Below, piece after piece: positions 1 to 7,973 of a stretch of DNA of 64,000 bases. The stretch's first letter is position 1; each line of letters starts with the position of its first letter. Origin of the DNA: Pseudomonas asiatica (lineage in GTDB: Bacteria > Pseudomonadota > Gammaproteobacteria > Pseudomonadales > Pseudomonadaceae); NCBI RefSeq assembly GCF_009932335.1, contig NZ_BLJF01000001.1, positions 3,286,001 through 3,350,000 on the forward strand, in the 5' to 3' direction. The translations under genes were made by a program, and so were the position numbers. The notes beneath the pieces were generated by a model. The model was not told where the DNA came from. It searched no databases and saw only the letters and a list, made by a program, of their open reading frames with translations.

Positions 1-319
1 GCCCGGAAAAGATCCAGTGTGCCAGCACCTTGGCCAGCACCAGCAGCGCCAACGGGTGCGGCGACAGCACCCACTGTTCCAGCGAGCCGTCCTCGAAATC
101 GCTGCGGAACAGGCCGTCCAGCGACAACAGCACCGCCAGCAGTGCCGCCACCCAGACCAAGCCTGGCGACAAGGTTTGCAACAATTGGCTTTCCGGGCCG
201 ACTGCCAGCGGGAACAGCGCAACCACGATGGCGAAGAATACCAACGGGTTGGCCAGCTCGGCCGGGCGGCGGAACAGCAGGCGCGCTTCGCGGCGCAACA
301 ACAGGATGAATACGCTCAT
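1..319 (-). CDS. ccmB: Heme exporter protein CcmB (5' part, cut by window edge)
   Basis: N-terminal ~106 residues of CcmB, the membrane subunit of the CcmABCD heme-handling ABC complex of cytochrome c maturation. The translation starts [20 protein letters not shown] and continues with the [20 protein letters not shown] transmembrane segment and a [16 protein letters not shown] stretch, all typical of CcmB. Its ATG overlaps the ccmA stop codon in an ATGA (4 nt), the usual ccmAB coupling. The rest of the gene lies beyond position 1. Confidence 0.93.
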   Translation of the reverse strand, partial: MSVFILLLRREARLLFRRPAELANPLVFFAIVVALFPLAVGPESQLLQTLSPGLVWVAALLAVLLSLDGLFRSDFEDGSLEQWVLSPHPLALLVLAKVLAHWIFSG

Positions 320-948
320 GCCGCCCATTGCCCCAGGTTCAGTTCACGGTAACCGGAGGGCTTGCGTTCCAGCGTGTGGTGGGTGGTCAGCACTACGGTG
401 CCGCCCTGCTCGCAGTGGGCCGCCAGGTGCGCCTCGAGCTGCGCCACGCCCTGCTTGTCGAGGGCGGTGAAGGGTTCGTCGAGGATCCACAGCGGCGGGC
501 TGGCCAGGTACAGCCGGGCCAGGGCCACGCGGCGCTGCTGGCCGGCAGACAGGGTGTGGCAGGGCACGTCTTCGAAACCACGCAGGCCGACGGCCGCCAG
601 TGCCGCCCAGATCGCCTCGCGGCTGGCCGGCTGGTGCAGGGCGCACAGCCAGGTGAGGTTCTCCTCGGCGGTGAGCAGGTCCTTGATGCCCGCTGCATGG
701 CCGATCCACAACAGGATGCTGGCCAGGGCGTGGCGCTGCTCGGCCAGTGGCTTGCCACCCAGCAGGATCTGCCCGGCCGTCGGCTGCATCAGGCCGGCCA
801 GCAAGCGCAGCAGGCTGGTCTTGCCGCTGCCGTTGGGGCCGCTGATCTGCAGCATGTCGCCGGGCCGCAGCTCGAAAGCGAGGTGCTCGAACAGCAGGCG
901 CCAGTCGCGCTCGCAGGCCAGGCCCGCGGCTTGGAGGTGAAGGGTCAC
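316..948 (-). CDS. ccmA: Cytochrome c biogenesis ATP-binding protein CcmA
   Basis: 210-residue ABC ATPase of the Ccm system I pathway; it powers release of heme-loaded CcmE from CcmC at the inner membrane. Walker A is GPNGSGKTS near residue 38, the signature is LSAGQQRRV and Walker B is LWILDEPF. Length matches the family (about 205-215). It is the first gene of the ccm operon here and is followed by ccmB with a 4-nt overlap. The upstream gene is divergent, with a REP pair between them. Confidence 0.95.
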   Translation of the reverse strand: MTLHLQAAGLACERDWRLLFEHLAFELRPGDMLQISGPNGSGKTSLLRLLAGLMQPTAGQILLGGKPLAEQRHALASILLWIGHAAGIKDLLTAEENLTWLCALHQPASREAIWAALAAVGLRGFEDVPCHTLSAGQQRRVALARLYLASPPLWILDEPFTALDKQGVAQLEAHLAAHCEQGGTVVLTTHHTLERKPSGYRELNLGQWAA

Positions 949-967
949 GGTTTCGCCTTATCTTTGT

Positions 968-1101
968 AGGGCTCCGGAGCGGTGTCGCCTGCTTCGCGGG
1001 CACGCCCGCTCCCACAAGGTTTCACGCAAGGCTTGAAAGCTGCGCAACCCCTTGTAGGAGCGGGTTCACCCGCGAAGCAGGCGACACGGCCCTGGAGCCC
1101 T
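968..1101. repeat. Inverted REP pair between ccmA and the fliK-like gene
   Basis: Two ~52-nt arms (968-1019 and 1050-1101) are imperfect inverted copies. Each contains the putida-type REP core, with CTTCGCGGG and CCCGCTCC blocks. The outer parts (AGGGCTCC, GTGTCGCCTGCTTCGCGGG) also pair. The structure would fold into a long hairpin between two divergent genes. No protein-coding sequence is seen in 949-1214. Confidence 0.8.
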
Positions 1102-1202
1102 GTATCTCAAGTCGCCCCCCTCGCTGCCGTTATACTGGCAACGACGGACGGTCGGCATTATTACACGCGCCGCCGCGCTGCCAAGAGGGCGGGTTCGACA
1201 GG

Positions 1203-1212
1203 TTGTATACAA
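1203..1212. promoter_or_regulatory. Perfect 10-bp palindrome abutting the fliK-like start
   Basis: TTGTATACAA is a perfect palindrome ending 2 nt before the ATG at 1215, where a Shine-Dalgarno would normally sit. Such dyads are typical of GntR-family operators, but no cognate regulator is visible. A chance occurrence is possible. Confidence 0.25.
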
Positions 1213-1214
1213 TC

Positions 1215-2771
1215 ATGACTGAAATCAATAGTCTCGGCGCACAAACCGCAATCAGCCCCCAGGCCATCAAGGCGGGCATGACCGGCGAACTGCTGCGCCT
1301 GACACAACCGCAACCCGGCTTGATGGCCCCCGGCGAGACCGCCCAGGCCGAAGTCATGTCGTTGCGCCAGGTGGGCCAGGATTTTCAGCTGGTGCTGCGG
1401 CTGATGCAGGCCAACGGCACCCAGACCCAGCTGCAAGCCAGCGCCAGCCAGCCCCTGCCCCAGGGCAGCCAGGTCACGGTCAGCCAGACCGAAAGCAACC
1501 GCCTGGCGATCATGCTGCAGCAGGCCAGCGCCAGCCAGGTCGCCACCCTCACCCGCCTGGACACCAGCAAAGTGCCGGTCGGCACCCTGCTGCAGGGCAA
1601 GGTCCTGACCAACCAGGCGCTGGCCCAGGCGCCCGGCCAGCCAGCCGTCTACCGGGCGCTGGTCAGCCTGCTCAACAGCGCCCAGGCCGGCGCTACCCTG
1701 AGCGTGGACAGCCCGCGCCCGCTGGCCGTTGGCAGCCTGCTCAGCGCGCTGGTGCAGGGCGACCAGTCGCTGCGTTTCGTACCGCTCAGCGGCCGCCAGG
1801 ACCAGCTCAGCATTGCCCAGCAGCTGCTGACCCAACAAAACCGCCAGGCTTCGCTGCCCGGCCTGCTCAATGCCCTGCAACAGGTGGCCCGCGACCCGGG
1901 CGCCGATGGCGAATTGCGAGCCAGCGCCGAACGCCTGCTGGCGAGCCTGCCAGAAGCCCGGCAACTGGGTGATGCCAAGGCAGTGGCGCAGGCCCTGAAC
2001 AACAGCGGTGCCTTTCTCGAAGCCAAACTGCTGGGCGGTTTCCCGGCCAGCGTCGCCACCGACCTCAAGGCCCACTTGCTGCGGCTGATCACCATCACGC
2101 CGGCAAGCGTACCCGGGGCGCCCAACCTGGCGCCCGCCAGCCTGGCCGTTACCATGCCGGTCCTGGCCCGCAGCGCGCTGGGCATGCTCGAACGGGTCAG
2201 CCCCAAGCCGCAGCCGGGCGCATTCCCGCTGCCGTCGCGCCTGCTCAAGGCCATGGAGGACGAAGGCGACCTGCAACAATTGCTACGCCTGGCCGCCGCT
2301 GCCGTATCGCGCCTGCAAAGCCATGCCATGAGCAGCCTGCAACAAACCGGTACCCTGGAAAACGGCAACCTGCAGACCACCTGGCAAACCGAAGTGCCGA
2401 TCCGTCACGGCCAGGAGTTCATCCCGTTGCAGGTCAAGCTGCAGCGCGAGGAAACGCCACAACAGCAGGCCGACCGCCAGCAGGAGTCAGCCGACCCGCT
2501 GCAAGCCCTGTGGCGTATCGAGCTGGCTTTCGACCTCTCGCCCCTTGGCCCGGTGCAGGTCCAGGCACAACTGAGCCAAGGCCGCCTGGGTGGCCAGCTT
2601 TGGGCGGAACGCGAGGCGACAGCCCGGCTGATCGACAGCCAGCTCGGCAGCTTGCGCGAACGCCTGTTGGCGCGGGGCCTGGATGTGGGTGATCTGGAAT
2701 GCCATCCTGGTATCCCACCACAAGGCCCGCGTACGCGGGTAGAACAACGTTGGGTGGATGAGAACGCATGA
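1215..2771 (+). CDS. FliK-like flagellar hook-length control domain protein
   Basis: 518-residue Gln/Ala/Leu-rich protein starting MTEINSLGAQTAISPQAIKA. The C-terminal ~100 residues (around LQALWRIELAFDLSPLGPV to AREATARLIDSQLGSLRERL) resemble the Flg_hook (FliK C-terminal) domain that contacts the FlhB export gate. It is distinct from the canonical fliK at 35558-36820. ATG 1215 was chosen over the TTG at 1203 because it is the first ATG; no strong Shine-Dalgarno precedes either. It overlaps the FlhB-like gene by ATGA, so the two are probably co-translated. Role inferred: accessory ruler or export-gate interaction. The family assignment is fair, the function uncertain. Confidence 0.75.
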   Translation: MTEINSLGAQTAISPQAIKAGMTGELLRLTQPQPGLMAPGETAQAEVMSLRQVGQDFQLVLRLMQANGTQTQLQASASQPLPQGSQVTVSQTESNRLAIMLQQASASQVATLTRLDTSKVPVGTLLQGKVLTNQALAQAPGQPAVYRALVSLLNSAQAGATLSVDSPRPLAVGSLLSALVQGDQSLRFVPLSGRQDQLSIAQQLLTQQNRQASLPGLLNALQQVARDPGADGELRASAERLLASLPEARQLGDAKAVAQALNNSGAFLEAKLLGGFPASVATDLKAHLLRLITITPASVPGAPNLAPASLAVTMPVLARSALGMLERVSPKPQPGAFPLPSRLLKAMEDEGDLQQLLRLAAAAVSRLQSHAMSSLQQTGTLENGNLQTTWQTEVPIRHGQEFIPLQVKLQREETPQQQADRQQESADPLQALWRIELAFDLSPLGPVQVQAQLSQGRLGGQLWAEREATARLIDSQLGSLRERLLARGLDVGDLECHPGIPPQGPRTRVEQRWVDENA

Positions 2772-3112
2772 CGCACCAACCTGCACGCCAGGCGATTGCC
2801 CTGTTCTACGACGGGCAGCAAGCTCCGACCCTCACCGCCAAGGGTGACGATGCGCTGGCCGAGGCCATCCTGGCATTGGCCCGGGAACACGAGGTGCCGA
2901 TCTACGAAAATGCCGAGCTGGTGCGTCTGCTGGCGCGCCTGGAGCTGGGGGACCAGATACCGGAGGCGCTGTATCTGACCATCGCCGAAATCATCGCCTT
3001 TGCCTGGCACCTGCGGGGCAAGGTGCCCGCGGGCTTCGATGACGAACCTGCCGCCCCAGGGCCTGTGCCACCGCTCCTGGGAAGGCTGCTGCCAGAAGGC
3101 GAAGGCACCTGA
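2768..3112 (+). CDS. FlhB C-terminal-domain-like protein (EscU/YscU/HrcU family)
   Basis: 114-residue soluble protein matching only the cytoplasmic C-terminal part of FlhB-type export switch proteins (IALFYDGQQAPTLTAKGDDA, VPIYENAELVRLLARLELGD, IPEALYLTIAEIIAFAW). It lacks the transmembrane part and the NPTH autocleavage motif, so it resembles the processed C-terminal fragment of FlhB. Stand-alone FlhB-like proteins of this kind have been reported to substitute for that fragment in other bacteria. Start ATG 2768 overlaps the preceding stop by 4 nt. It likely acts with the FliK-like partner at the export gate (inference). Confidence 0.85.
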   Translation: MTHQPARQAIALFYDGQQAPTLTAKGDDALAEAILALAREHEVPIYENAELVRLLARLELGDQIPEALYLTIAEIIAFAWHLRGKVPAGFDDEPAAPGPVPPLLGRLLPEGEGT

Positions 3113-3202
3113 CCACCTGGTATTCATGCAAATTGCCTTTTTGCGCCATATTGGTAACGTGCCGCTCAAGGTCAGGCGCTTGGCGATGTAAGGAATACTG
3201 TA

Positions 3203-4174
3203 ATGCGTACCATCTGGTTCTTGCTGCTTCCGGGCACCCACATCCTTGATCTCGGCGGCCCGTTACAAATCATGGCGAGCCTTGAAGAACTCCAGCTGGC
3301 TCCGGTCAACGTACGTTGCATAGCCGCCAGACAACAAGTCAGCAGTTTTCAGGGCGTGACACTGAGTGGCCTGCACCAGTTGCCTGACCGGCTGGCACCG
3401 CAGGACTTGCTGTTCGTGGTGGGCAACAAGCTCTCTGCGACACCCGCCGATACCGCGATATTGACCGCCACAGCCCGGTGGCTGGCGCAGGTGGTCAGGC
3501 AAACGCCGGATATACAACTGTGCTCCATATGCACCGGTGCGTTTCTGCTGGGCGAAGCTGGCTTGCTGGATGGCCGGCAATGCACCACGCACCATCGTTA
3601 CGTCGACTTGCTGCGAACGCGCTACCCAGCAGCCAAGGTGCTGGAGAACCGCCTGTTCGTCGAGGATGATGGCGTGTTCACCTCGGCAGGCGTGTCCAGC
3701 GGAACCGACCTGGCGCTGCACATCGTCAGCCTGCAATTTGGCAAGGTAGTAGCCAACCAGGTGGCGCAGGAACTGGTCATCTACCGTCGCCGCGCCGGCG
3801 AAGATGTGCAACTGCGCGCGGCAGACCTGGCGCGCAACCACATCCACCCGTTGGTGCATGCAGCCCAGGACTACATGGATGCACACCTGGGTACCAACTT
3901 CAGCTTCGAACAACTGGCCAGCCAGTTCAATGTGAGCTACCGGCACCTGGCGCGGCTGTTCCGCGATAATACCGGCCAAACGCTGCAGAACTACCTGCGC
4001 GCCCAACGCATCGACCTGGCCCGTGAGCTTTTGCGCGGCAGCCATCTCAACGTGGAACAGATCGCCGAGCGTTGCGGCTACGGCAGCAGCCATGCCTTTC
4101 GCCTGGCATGGCGCCAGGAAATGCCGCAGCCGCCACTGCAGTTTCGCCATGCTCTGGCTAACGAGGGCGCCTAG
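3203..4174 (+). CDS. GlxA-type transcriptional regulator (DJ-1/PfpI + AraC HTH)
   Basis: 323 residues. The N-terminal DJ-1/PfpI class-I-amidotransferase-like ligand domain (about 1-190) has the nucleophile-elbow-like region LCSICTGAFLLGEAGLLDG. The C-terminal AraC/XylS double helix-turn-helix (about 225-320) includes FSFEQLASQFNVSYRHLARL and VEQIAERCGYGSSHAFRLAW. A moderate Shine-Dalgarno (AAGGAA) precedes ATG 3203. It is convergent with the hydrolase gene that ends the neighbouring minus-strand operon and is the only dedicated regulator beside it, so it is the best candidate regulator of that operon (inference). Such proteins often control amino-acid or amine catabolism. Confidence 0.9.
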   Translation: MRTIWFLLLPGTHILDLGGPLQIMASLEELQLAPVNVRCIAARQQVSSFQGVTLSGLHQLPDRLAPQDLLFVVGNKLSATPADTAILTATARWLAQVVRQTPDIQLCSICTGAFLLGEAGLLDGRQCTTHHRYVDLLRTRYPAAKVLENRLFVEDDGVFTSAGVSSGTDLALHIVSLQFGKVVANQVAQELVIYRRRAGEDVQLRAADLARNHIHPLVHAAQDYMDAHLGTNFSFEQLASQFNVSYRHLARLFRDNTGQTLQNYLRAQRIDLARELLRGSHLNVEQIAERCGYGSSHAFRLAWRQEMPQPPLQFRHALANEGA

Positions 4175-4186
4175 ATCTTTGTGCTG

Positions 4187-5113
4187 CTACCGCTCGCTTA
4201 TCGCAGTCGGGGCGAAGCTTTCGGTGAAGAACTCCACCACGGCCCGGCGCGAAGCGTCGCGCGCTGCCGGGTCAGGTGCCGAACGCCCCACGCCTCCCTG
4301 GCCACGGTGCAGGAACGGGTCCTGATACTCCTGTGCAGCCTCCAACCCATTGAAGCCGTGCTCTGCGCCGGGGTACACCAGCACCTGCGCCCGCGCCTGG
4401 TCTTCGCTGGGCAGGTTTGAAATCAACGACGAACAGGCACGCGGGTCATCGTCGTACTGGTCGTTTTCGCCCACCAGCACCAGCAAGCGCGCCGGGGCCA
4501 GATGCTTGAAGGTATAACCTGGCACACGGTTGTAACCCCAACACACGGGGTAGAACGCGGCCATCGAGATGGGACGAACACCTGAGGCTTTCTCCAGTTC
4601 GTCATTGATGGGAGCAGAGGCGGCGAGCATGGCCTGTACGCCACCCCAGGAAAACCCGAGCACGCCCACGCGTTTGTCATCGACACCGGGTTGCTTGGCC
4701 AGGTAAGCCAGGGCGCCTGCCAGGTCCGGCAGGGTATCGTGCACACGTGGTGGCCGCCCTTGTGCACCGCCCGCAAGCCTGCGCGCGCCCCACATATCCA
4801 ACTCCAGCGTAGCGATGCCGCGGGCATTGAGGTCGCCGCCATGCAACGGGCCGCGCGAATCCATGCCCGCCGAGCCATGCAGGATGATCACCGCCGGTAC
4901 CGGGCCCGCACCGTTGGCCGGCAGCGACAATACAGCCGGAACCCGAATTGGTATCGCCTTGCCGGCGGATGGCAGGGGCTGACTATAGAAAGAAACCAAT
5001 CGTTTGCTGACAGTGGCAACGGTGCCGCTATCGGTGGCGGCGACCTCAGCCCGGGCCGTTGCGAACGGAAGCGCACAGCCCAGCACCAAGCTGATGGCCA
5101 TTACTTTGAACAT
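4187..5113 (-). CDS. Exported alpha/beta hydrolase (dienelactone hydrolase-like)
   Basis: 308 residues. An N-terminal signal peptide (MFKVMAISLVLGCALPFATA, cleavage probably after ARA) indicates periplasmic export. The mature part has the alpha/beta-hydrolase layout: oxyanion HGSAGMDSRG, nucleophile GFSWGG (Ser155), acid-region VLVGENDQYDDDPRA and catalytic His in YPGAEHGF. ATG 5113 is chosen because AGGGG lies ~8 nt upstream and the signal peptide follows at once; ATGs further upstream lack this. It is last in the minus-strand operon, downstream of a MetZ-like enzyme and a small membrane protein. Substrate unknown; it could hydrolyse an ester or lactone made or exported by the operon. Confidence 0.82.
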   Translation of the reverse strand: MFKVMAISLVLGCALPFATARAEVAATDSGTVATVSKRLVSFYSQPLPSAGKAIPIRVPAVLSLPANGAGPVPAVIILHGSAGMDSRGPLHGGDLNARGIATLELDMWGARRLAGGAQGRPPRVHDTLPDLAGALAYLAKQPGVDDKRVGVLGFSWGGVQAMLAASAPINDELEKASGVRPISMAAFYPVCWGYNRVPGYTFKHLAPARLLVLVGENDQYDDDPRACSSLISNLPSEDQARAQVLVYPGAEHGFNGLEAAQEYQDPFLHRGQGGVGRSAPDPAARDASRRAVVEFFTESFAPTAISER

Positions 5114-5184
5114 CTGGTTACCCCTGAACGTCATGAGCGGGTGTTGAACCTTCACCCGTTATCGAAAATTGGCGGCGCCTGGCA

Positions 5185-5412
5185 TCAGCCGCACATCGTC
5201 ATTACTGCCAGGCCATCGACATGCCATTGGGTGAATGCCAACGGGTCGAGCATCGCCATGCCTGTCATCACGCAACTCGCCAGCACAAAAGCCACGGCAT
5301 AAAAACGCACTTCCTTCGCGCAGGCCGTGCCATATACCGCGATCAATGCAAGGATCTGCACCCCCACGGCGAACACGCCGATGCCGAATCCTGAAGCGAG
5401 CAGTTCAGCCAT
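5185..5412 (-). CDS. Small hydrophobic membrane protein, unknown function
   Basis: 75 residues starting MAELLASGFGIGVFAVGVQI, with two clear hydrophobic segments (about 8-26 and 33-52) and a hydrophobic tail. The ATG at 5412 lies inside the 3' end of the MetZ-like gene (8-nt overlap), which suggests translational coupling. No family recognised. Given its place in the operon it may be an accessory membrane subunit, but this cannot be tested from sequence alone. Upstream in-frame codons belong to the overlapping gene's reading space and are not used. Confidence 0.6.
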   Translation of the reverse strand: MAELLASGFGIGVFAVGVQILALIAVYGTACAKEVRFYAVAFVLASCVMTGMAMLDPLAFTQWHVDGLAVMTMCG

Positions 5413-6670
5413 TGAACACCGCGTTCCAGGGACGGCCGGCCGTCGCTGCCATGGACCTTTGCGAGGACACGGCCCGGAAGGCCTGTTGCAGGTCGGCCTT
5501 GATATCGTCAACACGCTCCAGGCCGACACACAACCTGATCAAACCATCCGTGATACCCGCCTGTTGGCGTGCCTGTGCGTCCAACCGCCCGTGTGTGGTT
5601 GTGGCCGGATGCGTGACCATGCTGCGGGTGTCGCCGATGTTGGTACAGCGCGCCACACAACGCAGTTCGTCAATCCATTGCCAGGCTGCGGCCTGGCCCC
5701 CGACGATCTCGAAAGCCAATAGCCCGCCATGGCCGTCCTGCTGGCGGCATGCCAATGCATGCTGGGGGTGGTGTTCAAGGCCGGTGTAATGGACTGCAGT
5801 CACCAGGTCCTGATCCATAAGCCAGCGTGCCAGCTCAAAGGCGCTCTCCTGCGCCCGCATCATTCTGACTTCGAGGGTTTCCAGGCTTTTGAGCAGCAGC
5901 CAGGCGTTGAACGGGCTGCAAGAAATGCCCAAGGTACGCAGAACACCCCGCAACACCTGCAGGAGGCTTTGCGAACCGGTCACGACGCCCGCCAATGCAC
6001 GCCCCTGGCCATCCATGTACTTGCCAGCGGAGTGGATGACCAGGTCCGCTCCCAGTGTGTGTGGCCGCTGAAAAACAGGGGTCAGCAAGGTGTTGTCCAC
6101 CACCAGCAATGCCCCTTTTTCATGTGCCAGCATGCTTATGGCGCGGATATCACCGATTTTCAGCAGCGGGTTGGATGGCGACTCCAACACCACCAGGCGG
6201 GTCCTGCCGTCAATTGCTGACTTCCACTGCGCCAGGTCTGTCAAATCGACGAATCGGGCCTCGATCCCGAAGCGGGCCATGTAGTAGCTGAAGGCATTGA
6301 CCGTAGTGCCGAACACGTCCCGGCTGCAGACGATGTTGTCGCCTTGCTGGAGAAAGGCGTGACAAAGCGCGGTGAAAGCGCCCATACCAGAAGCGAACGC
6401 CACTGCGCTTTCAGCGCGTTCGAGCGCTGCCACACGGCTTTCAAACGCTTGGACGGTCGGGTTGGTGAACCGGCTGTATACATTGCCTTGCTGCTGGCCG
6501 CTGAAGCGCTCGCATGCCTCTTTGGCTGAAGCGAAGGTATAGGCGGACGTCATGGCCAACGGCTCACAGAACACATCGGACAGGTCGCTGGCCCGGTGAG
6601 CATGCAACGCCCTGGTTGCATTGAAATCAGTTGCGTTGAAATCATCCAGGCCAATCACGGTCGATTGCAT
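5405..6670 (-). CDS. MetZ/cystathionine gamma-synthase-family PLP enzyme
   Basis: 421-residue Cys/Met-metabolism PLP enzyme close to O-succinylhomoserine sulfhydrylase (MetZ). Visible motifs are GNVYSRFTNPTVQAFESRVA (phosphate-binding Tyr/Arg), ASGMGAF, ESPSNPL, VVDNTLLTP (Asp192, pyridine nitrogen), the Schiff-base lysine in HSAGKYMDGQGR (Lys217), SPFNAWLLLKSLETL, and the C-terminal substrate Arg region GLIRLCVGLE. The usual HSATK is HSAGK here. Start ATG 6670 has AGGAGG ~8 nt upstream; the ATG at 6694 does not. It lies in an operon with a diiron oxidase and an exporter rather than with methionine genes, so a gamma-elimination or gamma-replacement step in a specialised pathway is more likely than housekeeping methionine synthesis (inference). 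Confidence 0.88.
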   Translation of the reverse strand: MQSTVIGLDDFNATDFNATRALHAHRASDLSDVFCEPLAMTSAYTFASAKEACERFSGQQQGNVYSRFTNPTVQAFESRVAALERAESAVAFASGMGAFTALCHAFLQQGDNIVCSRDVFGTTVNAFSYYMARFGIEARFVDLTDLAQWKSAIDGRTRLVVLESPSNPLLKIGDIRAISMLAHEKGALLVVDNTLLTPVFQRPHTLGADLVIHSAGKYMDGQGRALAGVVTGSQSLLQVLRGVLRTLGISCSPFNAWLLLKSLETLEVRMMRAQESAFELARWLMDQDLVTAVHYTGLEHHPQHALACRQQDGHGGLLAFEIVGGQAAAWQWIDELRCVARCTNIGDTRSMVTHPATTTHGRLDAQARQQAGITDGLIRLCVGLERVDDIKADLQQAFRAVSSQRSMAATAGRPWNAVFNG

Positions 6671-6720
6671 GGTTATGCGCCTCCTTGTTTGCATTGAACA
6701 ATGCGCAATTGATCGGTGGA

Positions 6721-7950
6721 CTATTCAGGTTCGGCGAGTTGAGTGGCCAGGGTTTCGCTTGAAGGGCGAACCGCTACCAGCCACAAGGACGCCAGGGCAG
6801 CCACCGCCGTGGCCGTGGCCAGGCCGGCCAAGGTCAGCTGGTAGCTTTGATGCCGGTCGAAATCCAGTGCGCCCAGCTGCGTGGCTACCAAAGCGCCAAG
6901 TTGGTGTACCAGGAACAGCATCCCAAACACCTTGCCTTTGATTTCGGCGCCATACAGCGCGAAGCAGAAGGCAGACGTGAGCACCACCGTTCCGAGGTAA
7001 CTGGCGCCAAACAGCACAGCGAACACGTACGTTCCGAGGGGCCCGGGCGTGGTCAGCAGCACGATGACCGCAGCGGTTCGCAGCAGGTAGAACATCATCA
7101 GCAGCAGGCCCTTGTTGTAGCGGGTGGCCAACCAACCCGCCAGCAGGCCGCTGACCAGTTCCAGCACACCCAGCAGGCTCAGGCCGCTGGCCTGCACCGA
7201 ACTGGGCAGCGCCTCACCCTGCCAGAACGACACCAGATGAACATCGATGAACGCCATGGTGGCACCACAACTGGCGAAACTGAGCGCCAGCACGAAGAAG
7301 CGCGGGTCACGCAGCAGAAACATCGCCGGATGCCTGACCTTTGCCGCCTGCGGGTCGGGCTTCAGCGGCACGGTGCGGGATACCCAATACAGCGCCAGGC
7401 TCAAAGGCACCAGGAAGATCAGGCCAACCCAAGAGAACACCGACTGCCAGGGCACGCTCTGCTGCAGCATGATCCACAACGGCGACAGCACGATGAAGCC
7501 GATGGACGTGCCGTTGGTGACGAATGCGAAAGCGAAGGCCTTGAACCGTTCGGCGACCAGGCGATCGACCAGAATACCCATGGGTACATAGGTCATCGCC
7601 GCAAGGGCAAAGGCTCCAAGCAGGCCATACACCAGGGTGAACACCAGCAGGTGCGTGCCGGCGAAGGTCACGCCCAGCAGCACCACCCCGCCGCTGAGAC
7701 TGCCAAGGGCCACCGTGCTCAAGGGGCCAACCCGGTCGCTCAGCCACCCCACCACGGGCGACACCAGGCCAATGGTCAGGACGAACAGCGATCCTGCGGT
7801 GGCCAAGGCTGCGCGCCCCTCGCCAAAGTGCGAGGCCAGGTCGACGAAGTAGACTTGGTACAACCCTTTCAATGCGCTGGACAGAAACATCACCACGAAG
7901 CCGACTACCAGCACCGAGACGATCAAGGTAGAGCTGAATTTCTGTTTCAT
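6721..7950 (-). CDS. MFS transporter (12-TM, probable exporter)
   Basis: 409 residues with about 12 hydrophobic segments and the MFS motif A-like loop GWLSDRVGPLSTVALGSLSG between TM2 and TM3. The layout resembles monocarboxylate/oxalate-formate-type MFS carriers. ATG 7950 is preferred over the TTG 6 nt upstream because AAGGA sits 7 nt before it. It lies 23 nt downstream of the oxidase gene and 50 nt upstream of the MetZ-like gene, so it probably moves the product or precursor of that pathway across the inner membrane (inference). Direction of transport cannot be told from sequence. Confidence 0.9.
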   Translation of the reverse strand: MKQKFSSTLIVSVLVVGFVVMFLSSALKGLYQVYFVDLASHFGEGRAALATAGSLFVLTIGLVSPVVGWLSDRVGPLSTVALGSLSGGVVLLGVTFAGTHLLVFTLVYGLLGAFALAAMTYVPMGILVDRLVAERFKAFAFAFVTNGTSIGFIVLSPLWIMLQQSVPWQSVFSWVGLIFLVPLSLALYWVSRTVPLKPDPQAAKVRHPAMFLLRDPRFFVLALSFASCGATMAFIDVHLVSFWQGEALPSSVQASGLSLLGVLELVSGLLAGWLATRYNKGLLLMMFYLLRTAAVIVLLTTPGPLGTYVFAVLFGASYLGTVVLTSAFCFALYGAEIKGKVFGMLFLVHQLGALVATQLGALDFDRHQSYQLTLAGLATATAVAALASLWLVAVRPSSETLATQLAEPE

Positions 7951-7973
7951 GGCCAATCCTTATCGTGTGGGCA

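Noticed and set aside
1161..2279. 372-codon minus-strand frame opposite the FliK-like gene
   Set aside because: The plus-strand gene has the expected start, a coupled downstream gene and a family match; the antisense product has none.
3113..3160. Terminator after the FlhB-like gene
   Set aside because: Only a very weak GAAGGC/GCCTTTTT pairing with a long loop; not convincing.
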